From contig OX465113.1 in NCBI GenBank assembly GCA_949987565.1, positions 8,887,899-8,951,898 of the forward strand: a DNA stretch of 64,000 nucleotides. The letters are read 5' to 3'. This DNA is from Luidia sarsii. Lineage: Eukaryota; Echinodermata; Asteroidea; Paxillosida; Luidiidae. Of the stretch, positions 34,721 through 45,980 are shown one piece after another. The notes under the pieces were generated by a model, which was not told the origin of the DNA, made no database searches, and was given only the letters and a program-made list of their open reading frames with translations. Both the position numbers and the translations under genes were made by a program. The number at the start of each line of letters is the position of its first letter. Within the stretch, counting starts at the first letter, position 1.

Positions 34721-35539
34721 CCCATCTCATCTCATCTATAGACTCCTGCACTCATCTTGTGTGTACCTGTTACCGTGCGACTTCACAATTTGAGTCACTA
34801 TCGACCGTCGATTTCACAGTCGATAGCCCGCGCTCCTCCCGTGTACTTGCCCCGAATGAACACAACAACTTCCCCGGCTTCATAATTATTTGATTCGAAT
34901 CGCGATGTAACATCTTTTTTTCTTTCGCTGGGTTCGGTGAGCAAAAAAGTGGGCGGAGTATTTCCCGACCACAAGCACATCGGCACAGCGCTGGCTCCGT
35001 CCTCGTGTACTTCGCGCCTGAAAGATTGCGCAAGTCCGGTCCGTATACAAAAAAAAACCCTCATCAATGCTCCCCGAAATAATAAGCACTCTTGAGTGAC
35101 GGGACAATCTGGTGTCGTGAACAGCAAGCACACGCCGGCCAATTTTTGAGAGTGATTAGAGCCGAAAGTAGCCCGCTCTGTCAATGACAGCGCAAATCAA
35201 CATGTTGCGCTTATCTCAGACCAGACCATGCAGCCCCCAATCCTCACAAATAGTCAGCACCGGACGATGGAAGCCCGGCTTACTCCCTTCGCCCAGGCTC
35301 CGGACCTCTTCCTTTCTATCTACGGGCGCGGTGTCCTTAATACACGTCTATGGCATCTGACGAACAATGACGTACGAGACCATTAGGGCGCGCCGAGCCG
35401 TGCCATTCGAGTACTGTTTGACGACATCGTGTCACGGGCTTCGCGCACTCTGCACACGGCACCTGCTCCACTGTATGATGCACACCGTGCTGATGCACAC
35501 CGGGTAGCCAGTAGGGCCTTGGTTGTGAATCGGATGACG
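34721..35539. other. Non-coding stretch, no gene seen
   Basis: Nothing recognised. Confidence 0.4.
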
Positions 35540-36320
35540 GACAGTCTCTCCCCGATCTCCATCTCTGTCTCGTCCTTCCTCTTCCTCTCCCGATCTCTCT
35601 CTCTCTTCCCCTCTCCTTCTACCTCTCCCTCAATCTCACTGTCTCCCTATTCCTCCCGCCCAACACCCTCTATCTCTCCCTCCCCTCTCCCTCCCACTGT
35701 CTCTCCCTCTTCCTTTTCCGTTTCCTCTCCCTCTTCCTCTCCCTTATCCTCTCCCTGGCCTCTCCCTCTCCATCTCCCTCTCCCTCTCCCTCTCCCTCTC
35801 CCTCTCCCTCTCCCTCTCACTGTCCACTGGATTTCCCTATCCCCCTTTCTCTCCCTCTGTCTCTCTCTCCCTGCCTATTCCTCTCCCCTGCCTCTCCCTC
35901 GTCTCTATCTTCCTCACGCTCTCCCCCTCCCTTTCCCTCTACCTCTCTCTCGGTCACTCCCTCTCCCTTACCTCTCTCTCTTTCTCCCTGACTGTCCCGC
36001 TCCGCTACCTCTCCCTCTCCCTTCCGATCTCCCTCACCCTCTCCCCTCCCCTTCCCTCTGCCTTCCCTCTCCCTCTCCCTCTTCCTCTCCCTCTCTCCTT
36101 CCCCCTGTCTCTCCCTCCCCTCTCTCTCCTCTCCATAAGGCCTTGCGACTAATCGTGATGCAATTTCAGAGAGGTTGGTTTTCGCTCTTTACCCATGCTT
36201 TCTCTCTCTATGCCCCCACTATATCTCTCTCTATGTATCCCACTCTCTTAATTTCTCCCTCCCTCTCTCAATTTCTCTCTTTGTCTCTCCCGTTCTCCAC
36301 CTTCTCCCTCTCTTTCCTCA
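35540..36320. repeat. CT-rich block with CTCCCT hexamers
   Basis: Imperfect CTCCCT/CTCTCC repeats, regular at 35,763-35,820. The 308 codon Ser/Pro/Leu frame across it is an artefact. Confidence 0.9.
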
Positions 36321-36747
36321 GACAATGGCTTTGGCGCGTGCCTATTCATAACTAGCAACGATTAGTGACCATGGTGCAAACAAATACATATTATGTACTC
36401 GAGCCGGGCTTTCAAGGTGTAATTAAAAAAACAGGCATTTGAAAAAAAGAGGAAAAAAAGTAAAAACAGAAAACAACTCTGCTTAATAATAACAAAATAT
36501 GAAGGTCGTTTTGGGGGACAAGGAGACGGTAGGGGTTAAGTTAGGGACAGGTCTTTTTTTAATGACACTCCACACACTTTTCATCCATCTCCTGAGCCGT
36601 GTTTAATCACCCTCGTGATTTGGAGAGGGAGAGAGAAAGGGACATAATATCAGAACTGGCAAGTCGCCAACGCTTTGAATAGAGTCGAAAAACAAATTTT
36701 GCTGAGTATTGAAGATCGCATATACGACACAGTTGTCCTTCACTTGC
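36321..36747. other. Non-coding stretch, no gene seen
   Basis: Nothing recognised. Confidence 0.4.
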
Positions 36748-36980
36748 ATTGCCCCTTGCCTCTCCTTCTCCTTCTCCTCTTCCTCCTTCTCCTACCCCTT
36801 CTCCTCCTCCTCCTCCTCCTCCTCTTCCTCCTTCCCCTCCTCCCCCTCCTCCTCCTCTTCTTCTTCCTCCTCCTCCTACTCCTACTCCCCCTCCTCCTCC
36901 TCCCCCTCCTCCTCTTCTTCTTCCTCCTCCTACTCCCCTCCTCCTCCTCTTCCTCTTCCGAGGTCCTCATCCCCTCCTAC

Positions 36981-37012
<32 letters not shown>

Positions 37013-37275
37013 CTCCTACTCCTTCTCCCCCTCCTCCTTCTCCTCCTCCTCCTACTCCTTCTCCTACTTCCACTCCTCCCCTCCTCCTCCTCCTCCTCCT
37101 CCTCTACCTCCTCCCCTCATCCCCTCCTCCCCTCCTCCTACTCTTCTAATTCCTCCTCCTCCCCTCCCCCGACCATCCCCTCTCTCTTCCTTCTTCTTCT
37201 CCTTCTCCTCTTCCAGCTTCCTCCTCCTTCTCCCCTCCTCACCCTCCTCCCCTTCCATTCCTCTTCCTTCTTCTC
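36748..37275. repeat. TCC/TTC trinucleotide block
   Basis: Interrupted TCC repeats with TTC and TAC variants over 0.5 kb. The 254 codon plus-strand frame of Leu/Ser/Pro runs is a repeat translation. Confidence 0.93.
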
Positions 37276-38570
37276 CTTCCACAAAGGCAAGCTGCACACT
37301 AACCGACAACAGAGGGCGCTACAAGAAAACAGCAACAGGAACTTCGCGCAATAGAGACGAAGCCGGAGCCAGAAAACCTAAGCCTTGTTCTCGAGGACTG
37401 GGTTTCATACTGACAGGGTTTCACACTGACAGGCTGTAGTCTGAAATGGCAAGAGGCATCATCATAGATGCATCCCGTGAGTCCAGAAAAAGCTATAGAT
37501 TTGTCTTTTTGTATATACACACGCTGAATGAAATCGAGAACTAGCGCGCTCGTTGCAAAGCTAATGACGCCCATTCAAGCCTCTGCCTTGCATGCTCATC
37601 ATCTCAGCGCGCCAGATTGCCTCCTTGCCTGCGACCGACGGCTGTTTTCGGACGGAGAGCGAGATGCAACGCGGCCGGTCCGTAATGAGTTGCATGTACT
37701 CCGACATATTTTTTCGTTGAATACGCTGTTGTGAGTAAGGGCTGGATTTTTCCGGTTACTTGATTGGTCTCGTTCAAAGCAGAAACGAGCGTCAGTGATC
37801 ACATGATCCCCTTTGCCATTTTGTATAGGAGATCTCAGACGGTCCAATGAATGGGGAAAAAGATCAGACTTTTTTTTTTGACATGCAACAACAGGTGCTA
37901 ATGACCTTGCCAAGCACGGCACTCGTTGACTGTTTCGTGTCTGGCCACATTCTGGCGGTCGATTTTTGTTTTGATTTATTGTCGCCGCGTTCTGCCGTAT
38001 TGCTCCGGGAGAGCGGGAAAGGGGGGAGGATGAGGTGGGAACAGTCGTCGGGCCGGCCGGGAGAGCTCGGCTAGCTAAAACGTGCTTCACGGTGGAAGGT
38101 GAAAAATATTGTGGGCTAATTATGGCGGCAATGCCCACCTGCTCCATCCATCGATTTCTGGGTTTTTTCTCCTTTCCTAACTCCCCTTCTCCCTCCCTCC
38201 CTCACTCTCTCCGTTCTTCGTCGCTTCTGTATTTTCTTTTTGGAGCGGCGATTGGACTGGGTCGACGGCTGTTGTGTGTAGCGCTCTTGACGCTCAGAGG
38301 ACGGGGGTTAGCTGGAGGGGGGGGACCGGGGGAAGATCGATTTTCGACTCGGGGAACTAAACGCGCTTCTCTTCCCCTTTTTGGGTCACTAGTTTTGTGA
38401 AGAGGCATAAGCGCTGTCATACAAGCCGCACAGCATGCACAGCAAACATATTCACCTGTCTTTTATATAACTTAGCACGGTTTGGATTTAGGCCCCTAGT
38501 AGATTTAATGAAGAGGGGAAAGTCGAACAAATGAAGGAAAAACTGAGGAAAAATGATACAAAAAAACATT
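37276..38570. other. Non-coding stretch with a MITE-4 end fragment
   Basis: GAGACGAAGCCGGAGCC at about 37,353 with CCTAAGCCTTG near 37,377 resembles the right end of MITE-4. Otherwise no exon is recognised. A 182 codon minus-strand frame (37,599-38,147) has no known domain and is left uncalled. Confidence 0.4.
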
Positions 38571-38870
38571 GACTGGACCAGGACTTGAATCTGAGACGTC
38601 TGGTTCTGTGTACATACCATCGCTCTTACCAGCTGAGCTATCCAGCCCTTAGATGGCGGCCTTCTCAAATAGTCATCTAGTCTTTGCTGTGGTTTTACAT
38701 ACCATCGCTCTTACCAGCTGAGCTATCCAGCCCTTAGATGGCGGCCTTCCCAAATTGTCAACTAGTCTTTGGCACACCAGTGCTCTTACCAGCTGAGCTA
38801 TCCAGCCCTCAGATGGCGGCCTTCCCAAATAGTCAACTAGTCTTTGCCGGGGTGGGGGAGCCAGTCACGA
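38571..38870 (-). repeat. tRNA-derived repeat with three tandem promoter units
   Basis: Same family as 33.2 kb. GGGCTGGATAGCTCAGCTGG starts on the minus strand at 38,808, 38,733 and 38,649 (periods 75 and 84). Only the last unit carries a B-box-like TTCAAGTCCTGG (plus 38,578-38,589). Inter-unit DNA (GACTAGTTGACTATTTGGG, GGCCGCCATCT) is shared. Confidence 0.85.
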
Positions 38871-39025
38871 TGCAATAATATTGTATAATATTGTATTATT
38901 ATTATCAACAAAATATTTAAATATAGACTTGAAGCAGAACGATGAATTGATTATAAGGATGCTTGGGATATACACTGGTATTCTAGTGGAAATACAGCTA
39001 CACTGCACGTGCACCGCCCCCTTAA

Positions 39026-39098
39026 TTAGGGCGATCCAAATAAAGTGCGCCCTCAAGAGTTTGCAACGCGTTGGCCAATCACAGTGTGCGGAATTTTC
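39026..39098 (+). repeat. Half copy of the 93 bp GGGCGAT...GCGCCCTCAAGAG element
   Basis: AGTGCGCCCTCAAGAGTTTG and GCGTTGGCCAATCACA match the left half and centre of the palindromic element at 40,570. A MITE-1 fragment starts directly after it. Confidence 0.6.
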
Positions 39099-39099
39099 T

Positions 39100-39261
39100 G
39101 TCGATGTTTGAGTGAAGATTTCTAGGGAAGTACAGCATCCCAGGTCGTAAGATTTCAACACGAGGATTCTATCATGACCATCTGCATATGGTGAGAATTA
39201 GAAGGAAATCTGTGGACATCGATGTTTTTCGATCTTCCCAATGATATATTGGGCGTTTAAA
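39100..39261 (+). repeat. MITE-1 copy F, right end only
   Basis: GTCGATGTTTGAGTGAAGAT through TTTTTCGATCTTCCCAATG to ATTGGGCGTTTAA. The left half is missing. Confidence 0.8.
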
Positions 39262-39306
39262 GAGAAGGGAATCTTGAAGCCAACAATTCTACAGAAAATA
39301 ATTTTA

Positions 39307-39402
39307 CAGTGGAGCGTCGCTATAACGAACATCCCGGGATCCATGAAAAAAATGTTCGGTATAGCGGTCGTTCGTTATAGCAGTTGCGGCCGCATTTCCA
39401 CG
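39307..39402 (+). repeat. Possible pogo/Tigger-type terminal fragment
   Basis: TACAGTGGAGCGTCGCTATA is followed by ACGAACATCCCGGGATCC, then TGTTCGGTATAGCGGTCG and TTCGTTATAGCAG. The CAGT start after TA and the alternating TTCGGTATAG/CTATAACGAA half-repeats resemble ends of pogo-like elements as I know them. No other end is seen. Confidence 0.4.
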
Positions 39403-40569
39403 GACGTATACTTCCGTGCGCATATCAGGCAAAATCCATGATGTATCACCAATTACCAAGGCTTGCTTGTGATCAAGTAGTCAGGATACTCGATGAAAAA
39501 GACAAATCTTGTCCCCCTCTGTCTCAACTTTAAGGCGACCTGGGATGGATTTCACAGAACCTTATACGATGCATCGTAACTCAACCTACGATTGATAACC
39601 CACCGTAAGTTTTCATCGTATCCTATTATTGCGATTAGTTTCATGCAATCGACGCCTGCCCGGATGAAGAGGCAACGTGGGTGGGCGCGGTCGTGTCCCC
39701 TGTCGCCCCCAGCAGACGCAGCGCGAGACGATACAAAGACAAATCCTCTCAACGCCCAAAGGAAAAAAAACGTTGCCAGACTATACCCTGCTCTTTCACC
39801 CCGCGTTCGGATCGGTCCGCCGTGTCGGTCAGCGACTTTTCACTCCCCGTCGCCGTATCACTCCGCCGCCACCATAATTCAGTTATCGGATTGGCCGGAA
39901 TCACGACGAGTTTGGATCCTTTAAAAGGCCAGTCGATGAAATGGATGGCATTTTCTCGCTCTCAATTCGGTACGATTCAATTCAATCCAATTCAATATTC
40001 AGATCATGGATATGTCTGATTACGCGTCGGCTGCATTCAACCTTTCACCTAAACCCAGAGCCTTCAACTAAACAAAGCTAATATTTTGCAATCGAATAAT
40101 TATCAGAGCGTCCCTCGTCTTTCAGAGCAATTTCATTTTCGTCGATTCTCGGGTCGAAGGGCGTAATCCAATTTCAGATATTTTGTTTTCTTTCAGAATT
40201 CCGTGCCTGATTTGATCAGTTGATCGAATTATGTGAGGTGAAAGGGAGTTTCAGCATCACTCTTATGTACATGTAGGCCTATGCCATCTTTTATCTGCAT
40301 CTTTCGACAGCGAACAAATACACACATACACACAAGCCATTGCGTTGTTAAGAGACTTGCGTGCAAGTCACAGCATTTGGGGGTCCAAGTCTCGCGAGTC
40401 TCGAGTCACAAAGGGTCGAGCGTCGAGTCCTGGGGGTCATCTTTGGAAAGGTCAATTTCTTGGGGAACAAAACCTCACCGGTTGTTTAGAGAGCCACGCC
40501 TTTTCTTAAAGAAACACTTCAAAAAATAGTGTCTGTGTAATGGTTCAAGCTCGGATCATTCCGCAATGC
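39403..40569. other. Non-coding stretch, no gene seen
   Basis: TTTCACAGAACCTTATACG near 39,550 resembles 20,807-20,830 but is short. No exon recognised. Confidence 0.4.
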
Positions 40570-40662
40570 GGGCGATTCACAATGTAGTGCGCCCTCAAGA
40601 GTTGGGAACGTGTTGGCCAATCACATTGCAAACTCTTGAGGGCGCACTATTGTGAATAGCCC
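40570..40662. mobile_element. 93 bp palindromic mini-element
   Basis: Arms of about 33 bases: GGGCGATTCACAATGTAGTG then CGCCCTCAAGAGTT, and the inverse from 40,631 to 40,662. The loop has GTTGGCCAATCACATTG. Half copies are at 39,026 and 20,330. I see no clear target duplication. Confidence 0.65.
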
Positions 40663-41062
40663 TTATTGGTGAACAAGGTACCGGGCGCATGCCCTACGCT
40701 AAAGGGGGGGGGGGGGGTTATAGGCCTACATCATTTGCGAAAATTACATAATCGCTTCCATGGATCGCTTCAGTGGAATTTCAACTAATTTACTCTTTAT
40801 TTTCGAAAAGGACATAAATTTCGAGCGCTACAATTTCAGAAAACGTCCGATACACCATTACAAATTTCCGGACGAGTTAAGAAATAATTTCTCAATGTAA
40901 TGTGGAATGTCCGGAAATTGGGCACTTTGGAAAAATGGTGTGCTGTCCCGTTAGCCTATAGTGAACTGTACCATATATCGTAGACACCGCGTTCTTTTCT
41001 ATATAATATTTATTTTTTACATTCAGAGTCTGAGGAGAAAATTCCTGTTCAGAAAAGTTGCT
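40663..41062. other. Spacer with a GTCCGGAAATT hairpin
   Basis: ATTACAAATTTCCGGACG (from about 40,857) and GTCCGGAAATTGGGC (40,910-40,924) are roughly inverse. The motif also occurs in the repeats at 44.0 and 50.1 kb. Confidence 0.45.
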
Positions 41063-41293
41063 TTAAAGGCCCTATACAACATTGACAAAAGTCAAAAGAT
41101 TGCCACTGTTTGTGTGTTAAACCATTAAACATTCCTAAAAAGAAATCTTCCGAAGGTTTTAGCTGAAATGGTAATATGAGAAAGTAGAAAAAGGCAAAAA
41201 GCCGTCACGGTTTTCGCACCGTTCTGTATTGTAAGAAATAGTTTACTACACGCGAGTAATAAGTTATTTTTCGATGTTGTATTGGGCCTTTAA
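41063..41293 (+). repeat. MITE-1 copy G, internally deleted, TTAA flanks
   Basis: A 223 bp element (41,067-41,289) from AGGCCCTATACAACATTG to GTTGTATTGGGCCT. TTAA lies on each side (41,063-41,066 and 41,290-41,293). It jumps from the TTATTTTTCGATGTT block directly to the right end, so about 145 bases are missing compared with copy H. Confidence 0.9.
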
Positions 41294-41999
41294 AGTATAC
41301 TTTTGTTTCTCGGCTGCGAACGGACACATACTAGTATTTTGCGAATATCGGTCTTCATAATATAGGCCAAGGCCTCTCTACATCAACACGCGAGCATCAC
41401 GAGTGAGAACCTGTCACCCACGAAAACCGTTCCCTTAAAAAAAAGGAGGCCATGTAGTAGCTAGTGAAACCTCCACGGCGTCGTCAGCAGCAGCATCCCT
41501 AGCGGCGCCGCCGGCCAGTGGGGCCCTCAGTCGGTCGAGCGTATTGCCTGTCCCCGGCCAGTCCTCGTGTAAAGTTACACTCAATATCTTCCCTCGCAGT
41601 CGTCCTCGCACTCAAGCGCTGCTCCAGTTTTCCCTTCTCCTGTTTGGGGTTTTGTTTTCCCTTGACAACTCCGACCTCTGTCCGGACGAGGAGAATCGGT
41701 CTTTTTCTATTTCGTCTTAGACTGTTTTTTTTTTGTGGAAGAGAGAGAGAGAGGGGGGGGGGGGGACCGAGCCATTTTGGCGTCGACGTGTTTTCCTCTC
41801 AAGTCTATCGAGGTTATCAAAATCCTCTTCGCTGCCAATACATTACGGTTTCGGAACGATTTCGGGGAGACATTTTGACACTGAGATGAAAGCTGTACTT
41901 TTTCTGCAACCCCCCCCCCTTGAAAAAAGAAAGAGAAAAAAAGAGGTCTGTCCCATATACGAGTCCAGCGCTCAGGTTGCTATTAGTGATCCTTTTGCC
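41294..41999. other. Non-coding stretch, no gene seen
   Basis: A short G-run lies at 41,753-41,764. A 123 codon frame at 41,518 is unrecognised. Confidence 0.4.
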
Positions 42000-42630
42000 T
42001 CTCTCTCTCCCTCCGTACCTCTTTCCCTTTCTCTCTGTCTCTCTGTCTCCCCCTCTCTCCCTCTCTCCAGCTCACTCTCTGTCTCACTCTCTGTCTCTCT
42101 CTCTCTGTGTCTCTCTCCCTCTCTCTCTCTCTCTCCCTCTCTAGCTCATTCTCTCATTCTAGCTCATTCTCTCTCGGTCTCTCTCTCCTTCTCTCTCACT
42201 CTCTTCATCTATATCTCCTTAACTCTCCATCTCTATCTCCTTCTCTCTCCCTCTCTCTCTAACTCTCTCTCTTTCTCTCTCTCTCTCCCTCTTCCTCTCC
42301 CTCTCTCTCTCCCTCTCTCTAGCTCACTCTCTGTCTCTCTCTCTGTGTCTCTCTCTCTATGTCTCTCTCTCTCCCTCTCTAGCTCATTCTCTCTTTGTCT
42401 CTCTCTCTCTCCTTCTCTCTCTCCATCTCTCTCTCCCTCTCTCCACCTCTCTCCACCTCTCTCCCCATCTCTCTCTCCCTCTCTCCACCTCTCTCTCCCT
42501 CTCTCCATCTCTCTCTCTCTCCCTCCCTCTATCATCCCCTCTCTCCCTATCACCCCCTCTCTATTTATCTCTCTCTCTCTCATTCTCTCGTTCTCTCATT
42601 CTCTCTCTCTCACTCTCTCTCTCCATGTAC
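42000..42630. repeat. CT-rich microsatellite block
   Basis: CT repeats with CTCTAGCTCATTC and CTCTCCACC units. The 301 codon frame is a repeat translation. Confidence 0.95.
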
Positions 42631-43094
42631 CCGCCTAGAAAACCCCTTTAGGGAGAGCCAGTAGCGGTCATTGACAGAGCTATTATGTGAGTCTGGTACC
42701 CCGAGGCATATATGGCCGCATAACTGAATTACCGCTCCACATTGGTGGGGGCCAGGGGGGGGGAGAGGTATCACTCTATTTTTATGCGTGTGAGTATGAG
42801 GCGTATACTGGACAACCTCCATCTCGCGAGCCCTGCGAAATGGTACGGAACCCGCGAGGCACGGTCACATTGGAATGATGTGCAGCCAAGCATCTGGAAT
42901 GCCCTACCACCCACTGGGGTCGAGGATGATAACGAGGGGGGGGGGGGGAGAGGGAGGGGGGGAGAGGGAGGGAGGGGGGGGGGAGTGATCCCGACTTTAT
43001 GGCGGCCTGCTCTGAGAGTTTCCTCTCTCACCTCACCCTCCTCCACCCCCCCCCTCCAAAATGCCATCTCTTTCCATCGCTCCTCGAAAAAAAA
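42631..43094. other. Non-coding stretch, G-rich
   Basis: G-runs at 42,753-42,763 and 42,937-42,985. A short frame near 42,800-42,905 contains SIWNALPP, faintly like the end of a LINE reverse transcriptase, but too short to call. Confidence 0.4.
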
Positions 43095-43560
43095 GGGGAA
43101 ACAACCAAACAAATCAAAATATTGGGCTGAACAGACTGCCTATTTACTTGGGTGCCACCGTTAGCAATGGAGGTGGGGGAGATGAGAATATTCACAACAG
43201 AATTTACAACTTTCGTTGGGAAGACATGAGAACCAAACTATAGATATACAAATCCCTGGTAGTGTCTCTTCCTCTGTATGGATTCATTAAGTGAAGCATG
43301 AAAAAATATACTATGGCGACAACAAAAAACTGGACACTTTTAACGTCTCTAAGTGTCTAAGAAGGATACTGCAAAATTAGATGGCCACGCATCATCTGAA
43401 GAAATACTCGAGAGAGCAAAAATTAAAAAAAATCGGATAATTGAGGAAGTCAAAGGGGAAAAGGTGGAAATGGATTGGCCATGTGCTAAGAATGAAGGAA
43501 GAGAGCCGAATCAAGACCCAAAGCCCAGGGAATCGATCGATCGTCGGAGCGTCCTTTGAG
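43095..43560 (+). pseudogene. Decayed LINE reverse transcriptase, C-terminal part
   Basis: The sequence spells the conserved tail of non-LTR reverse transcriptases in pieces. IYLGATVSNGGGGDENIHNR is followed by TKL, stop, then IYKSLVVSLPLYG (about 43,130-43,285). After a frame change come KLDTFNVSKCLRRILQN, stop, and GKRWKWIGHVLRM (about 43,330-43,495). These match the thumb/connection region ending in the W-x-GH-V-R-M motif of many animal LINE proteins. At least three stops or frameshifts break it, and the polymerase YADD region upstream is absent. It is a dead, 5'-truncated insertion. Confidence 0.88.
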
Positions 43561-43630
43561 CGCCCCAAATCGGGAAACGGCTGAGTTATTTTAGATTTAC
43601 TTACCTAATACTGTTAATAGCTTTGATGAT

Positions 43631-43862
43631 ATAAAGCCCCTACACAACATTAGTGGTGGTCAAAGAATAGCATCCGTACGTTGTCTGATCCAACATATGC
43701 TTGAAATAGCACACCTGTGGAAATTTCAGCTCAATCCGCCAACCGAATTTCCAAAAAAATCGTGAAAACCGCTTTATTTGTTTCGCGAAAATGCAGCATT
43801 CAACGGCGTAGTGTTCCGAAAAATAGTTTAGATTTCGGTGAGACATAAACTATTTTTTTGTT
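43631..43862 (+). repeat. MITE-2 copy, left half
   Basis: ATAA then AGCCCCTACACAACATT at the left, then GTCAAAGAATAGCATCC, TTCGCGAAAATGCAGC and GGTGAGACATAAACTATTT as in the 16.5 kb copy. The right half is absent. Confidence 0.82.
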
Positions 43863-44026
43863 ACTCTTTTCTCGTCAATTGCAAAGGTGTAGCTGCTGGT
43901 GAATGTTCAGCTGCACTGGCTGATCTAGTAACGCAGGGCTTGTCTTTTTGCTCAAGCGCGAATTTTGCATTAGGCCTACCACAGCGAACATCCTTGGGTT
44001 GCGGTGTTAATAGAAATATATGCGTG

Positions 44027-44420
44027 CAACACCATTTTCTAATTGCCCAATTTCCGGACCATCCACATTTTTTAGAAATTACTTACCAGGGTATTTTGTA
44101 ATGGTACCAGACATTCTGTGAAATGTTGGCGCTCTAAAAATCTAACGGTTTTTCAAGAAAAGAGGACATTTTGTTGAATTTCCAATGATCGCTCCGTGGA
44201 GCGATCGCCTAAATTAACAGTTCCTTTTACAAATGCCGCCCTCTATGTCTGAAAAAGGGTTAGCCTCGAATTTCGTTTGCACGGTTTTTTCTCATGACAT
44301 GGTCATTGAGCAGAGGCATATGCTGCCATGGTGTGTTATTTCATGTATACGTTGAGCTTGACAAAGTATGACAAGCGATTCTGTGACCTTCGTAACATGA
44401 TGTACCCTGCTTTTAATTAG
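44027..44420 (+). repeat. Dispersed repeat R5 with GATCGCTCC palindrome
   Basis: Aligns with 50,143-50,535. Shared landmarks in order are CCCAATTTCCGGAC, TTGAATTTCCAA, the palindrome CGCTCCGTGGAGCG, GCCGCCCTCTATGTCTGAAA, CATGACATGGT and ACAAGCGATT. A shorter piece is at 47,745-47,840. No open frame is conserved. Confidence 0.75.
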
Positions 44421-44499
44421 TTGCGGGCTGTCATACTGATGACTTAAAAAAAGAAGCAAGCTGTCATACTGACGGTGCTCAGCACGATTTCCCGCGCTG

Positions 44500-45570
44500 A
44501 GCAATTTCAACCGAGACGCTGGTTAAATTTCCAATGGTCAAATTTGACCGTGCATGGTTCCCACTTGGACTTTTGAGTCGGTCAATTTAACCGAGACGAT
44601 GGTTAAAGCTGGTTAAAGTAACTGAGCAGACAATATGGGGGCGCTGTGCATGACCTTTGAGGTTAGTACAAAATGACGTCGGTAGCGTGCAAGATTATAG
44701 GTCAATGCAAATGTACATTTAGCACGAGACACGAAGCAAATCAGAATGTCGTGCATGTAGTGAATGTACGTGTTACGTCATAGGAACGAATGTGGGATAT
44801 TTTACCGAGTCGCGTTTTACCGAGCGGTGCGTTTCCACTGGACTAATTTGCTGGGTTAGAAACTTACCTGGTCACTTTTACCGGCCAGAGGTTGGCTCGG
44901 TTAAATCATGGTTAAATTTATTAACCGATATGAAATTTAACTGGGCCGTTTCCACAGGACTTAAAAAAGGGGAAGAGTAACCATCATATCGGTTACTTTG
45001 ACCAAAATAAGTCCACTGGAAATTAGGCTAATTTTTAATGGGCAGAGGTTGGCCGGTAAAAGTAACCATTCGGCTCAGTTAAAGTAATCGAGAGGAAAAA
45101 ATAACCAGGCCGTTTTCACTGGACTTAAAGGCCCTATACGACATTGGTAAAAGTCAACAGATTGCCACACTTTGTGTGTTAAACCATTAAACATTCCCCC
45201 CAAAAAGGAATCCTGTGAAGGTTTTAGCTCAGATGGTAACCTGAGAAAGTAAACAAAAAAAGGCAAACAAAACCGTCACGGTTTTCGCACCGTTCTGTAG
45301 TGTAAGAAATAGTTTTTTGACTCGAGAGTCATAAACTATTTGTTGATGTTCGAGTGAAGATTTCTCGAGAAGTACAGCATCCCAGACCGTAAGATTTCAA
45401 CATGAGGAATCTATCATGACCATCTACAAACTGTGTAAATTAGAAGAAAAACTGTGGACATCGATGTTTTCCGATCTTCCCAATGTTGTATTGGGCCTTT
45501 AAAATGGGAAGTAACCATCGTCTCGGTTATACTTTGACCAAAAATCAGTCCAGTGGAAAAGCGCCTTTAT
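44500..45570. repeat. Tandem-like repeat R6 (GGTTAAAGT...TCCACTGGA units)
   Basis: Irregular units containing CGGTTACTTTGACC, AAGTCCACTGGAAA, GGCCGTTTCCAC and GGACTTAAA recur at about 44,560-44,660, 44,810-44,990, 45,000-45,125 and 45,503-45,565. The last unit is split by the MITE-1 insertion at 45,125. Confidence 0.7.
45125..45502 (+). mobile_element. MITE-1 copy H, full length, 370 bp with TTAA duplication
   Basis: The element spans 45,129-45,498. Ends AGGCCCTATACGACATTGG and CCAATGTTGTATTGGGCCT are inverted with few mismatches. TTAA flanks it (45,125-45,128 and 45,499-45,502). It has no coding capacity, so it must be moved by a transposase made elsewhere. The R6 unit it interrupts has an uninterrupted sister at 44,945-44,985 that reads GGACTTAAAA straight into GGGGAAGAGTAACC. 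Confidence 0.93.
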
Positions 45571-45590
45571 AGATGAGGGTTACAGGCCTA

Positions 45591-45980
45591 TGTGACCCGG
45601 CACAGCGGTATCTTCTCAATTCTTAATTTTTTTCAGAAAGTTAATGTATTGGAGGATATTATGTCCAAAGGATTTTCCCGAAATCCGTCTCTAAATGTTG
45701 AAAAAACGATGATTTCAGGGAAGTGTTTGTGTACTGTTTACATGAAAATGTAAAGTTCCTGCCTTTTTGAATGGCCGCTTTCGAGGAGTTAGAATGGTGC
45801 TGCTACATTGTGTCTGGTACCAAATGAACGAGCGAAGTCCCCTTGTACTATTTAGAACAAAGTTCACACGGAAATAATTTGATATCATTTGAAAGCTAAT
45901 GGTATACTCTTTCACATCATTAGAAAATCTCAAATTCTCAAAAGTGGGGGTTATTCCTCATTATGCTGTGCCGGGTCACA
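45591..45980. repeat. MITE-3 copy, 390 bp
   Basis: TGTGACCCGGCACAG at the left and CTGTGCCGGGTCACA at the right, with TA outside both ends (CCTATGTG and TCACATATA). It shares internal TTTGATATCATTTGAAAG with the 12.1 kb copy. Confidence 0.87.

Noticed and set aside
36675..37439. 254 codon frame
   Set aside because: Translation of TCC repeats.
42790..42905. LINE fragment with SIWNALPP
   Set aside because: Too short, and the SFFPRT part is missing.
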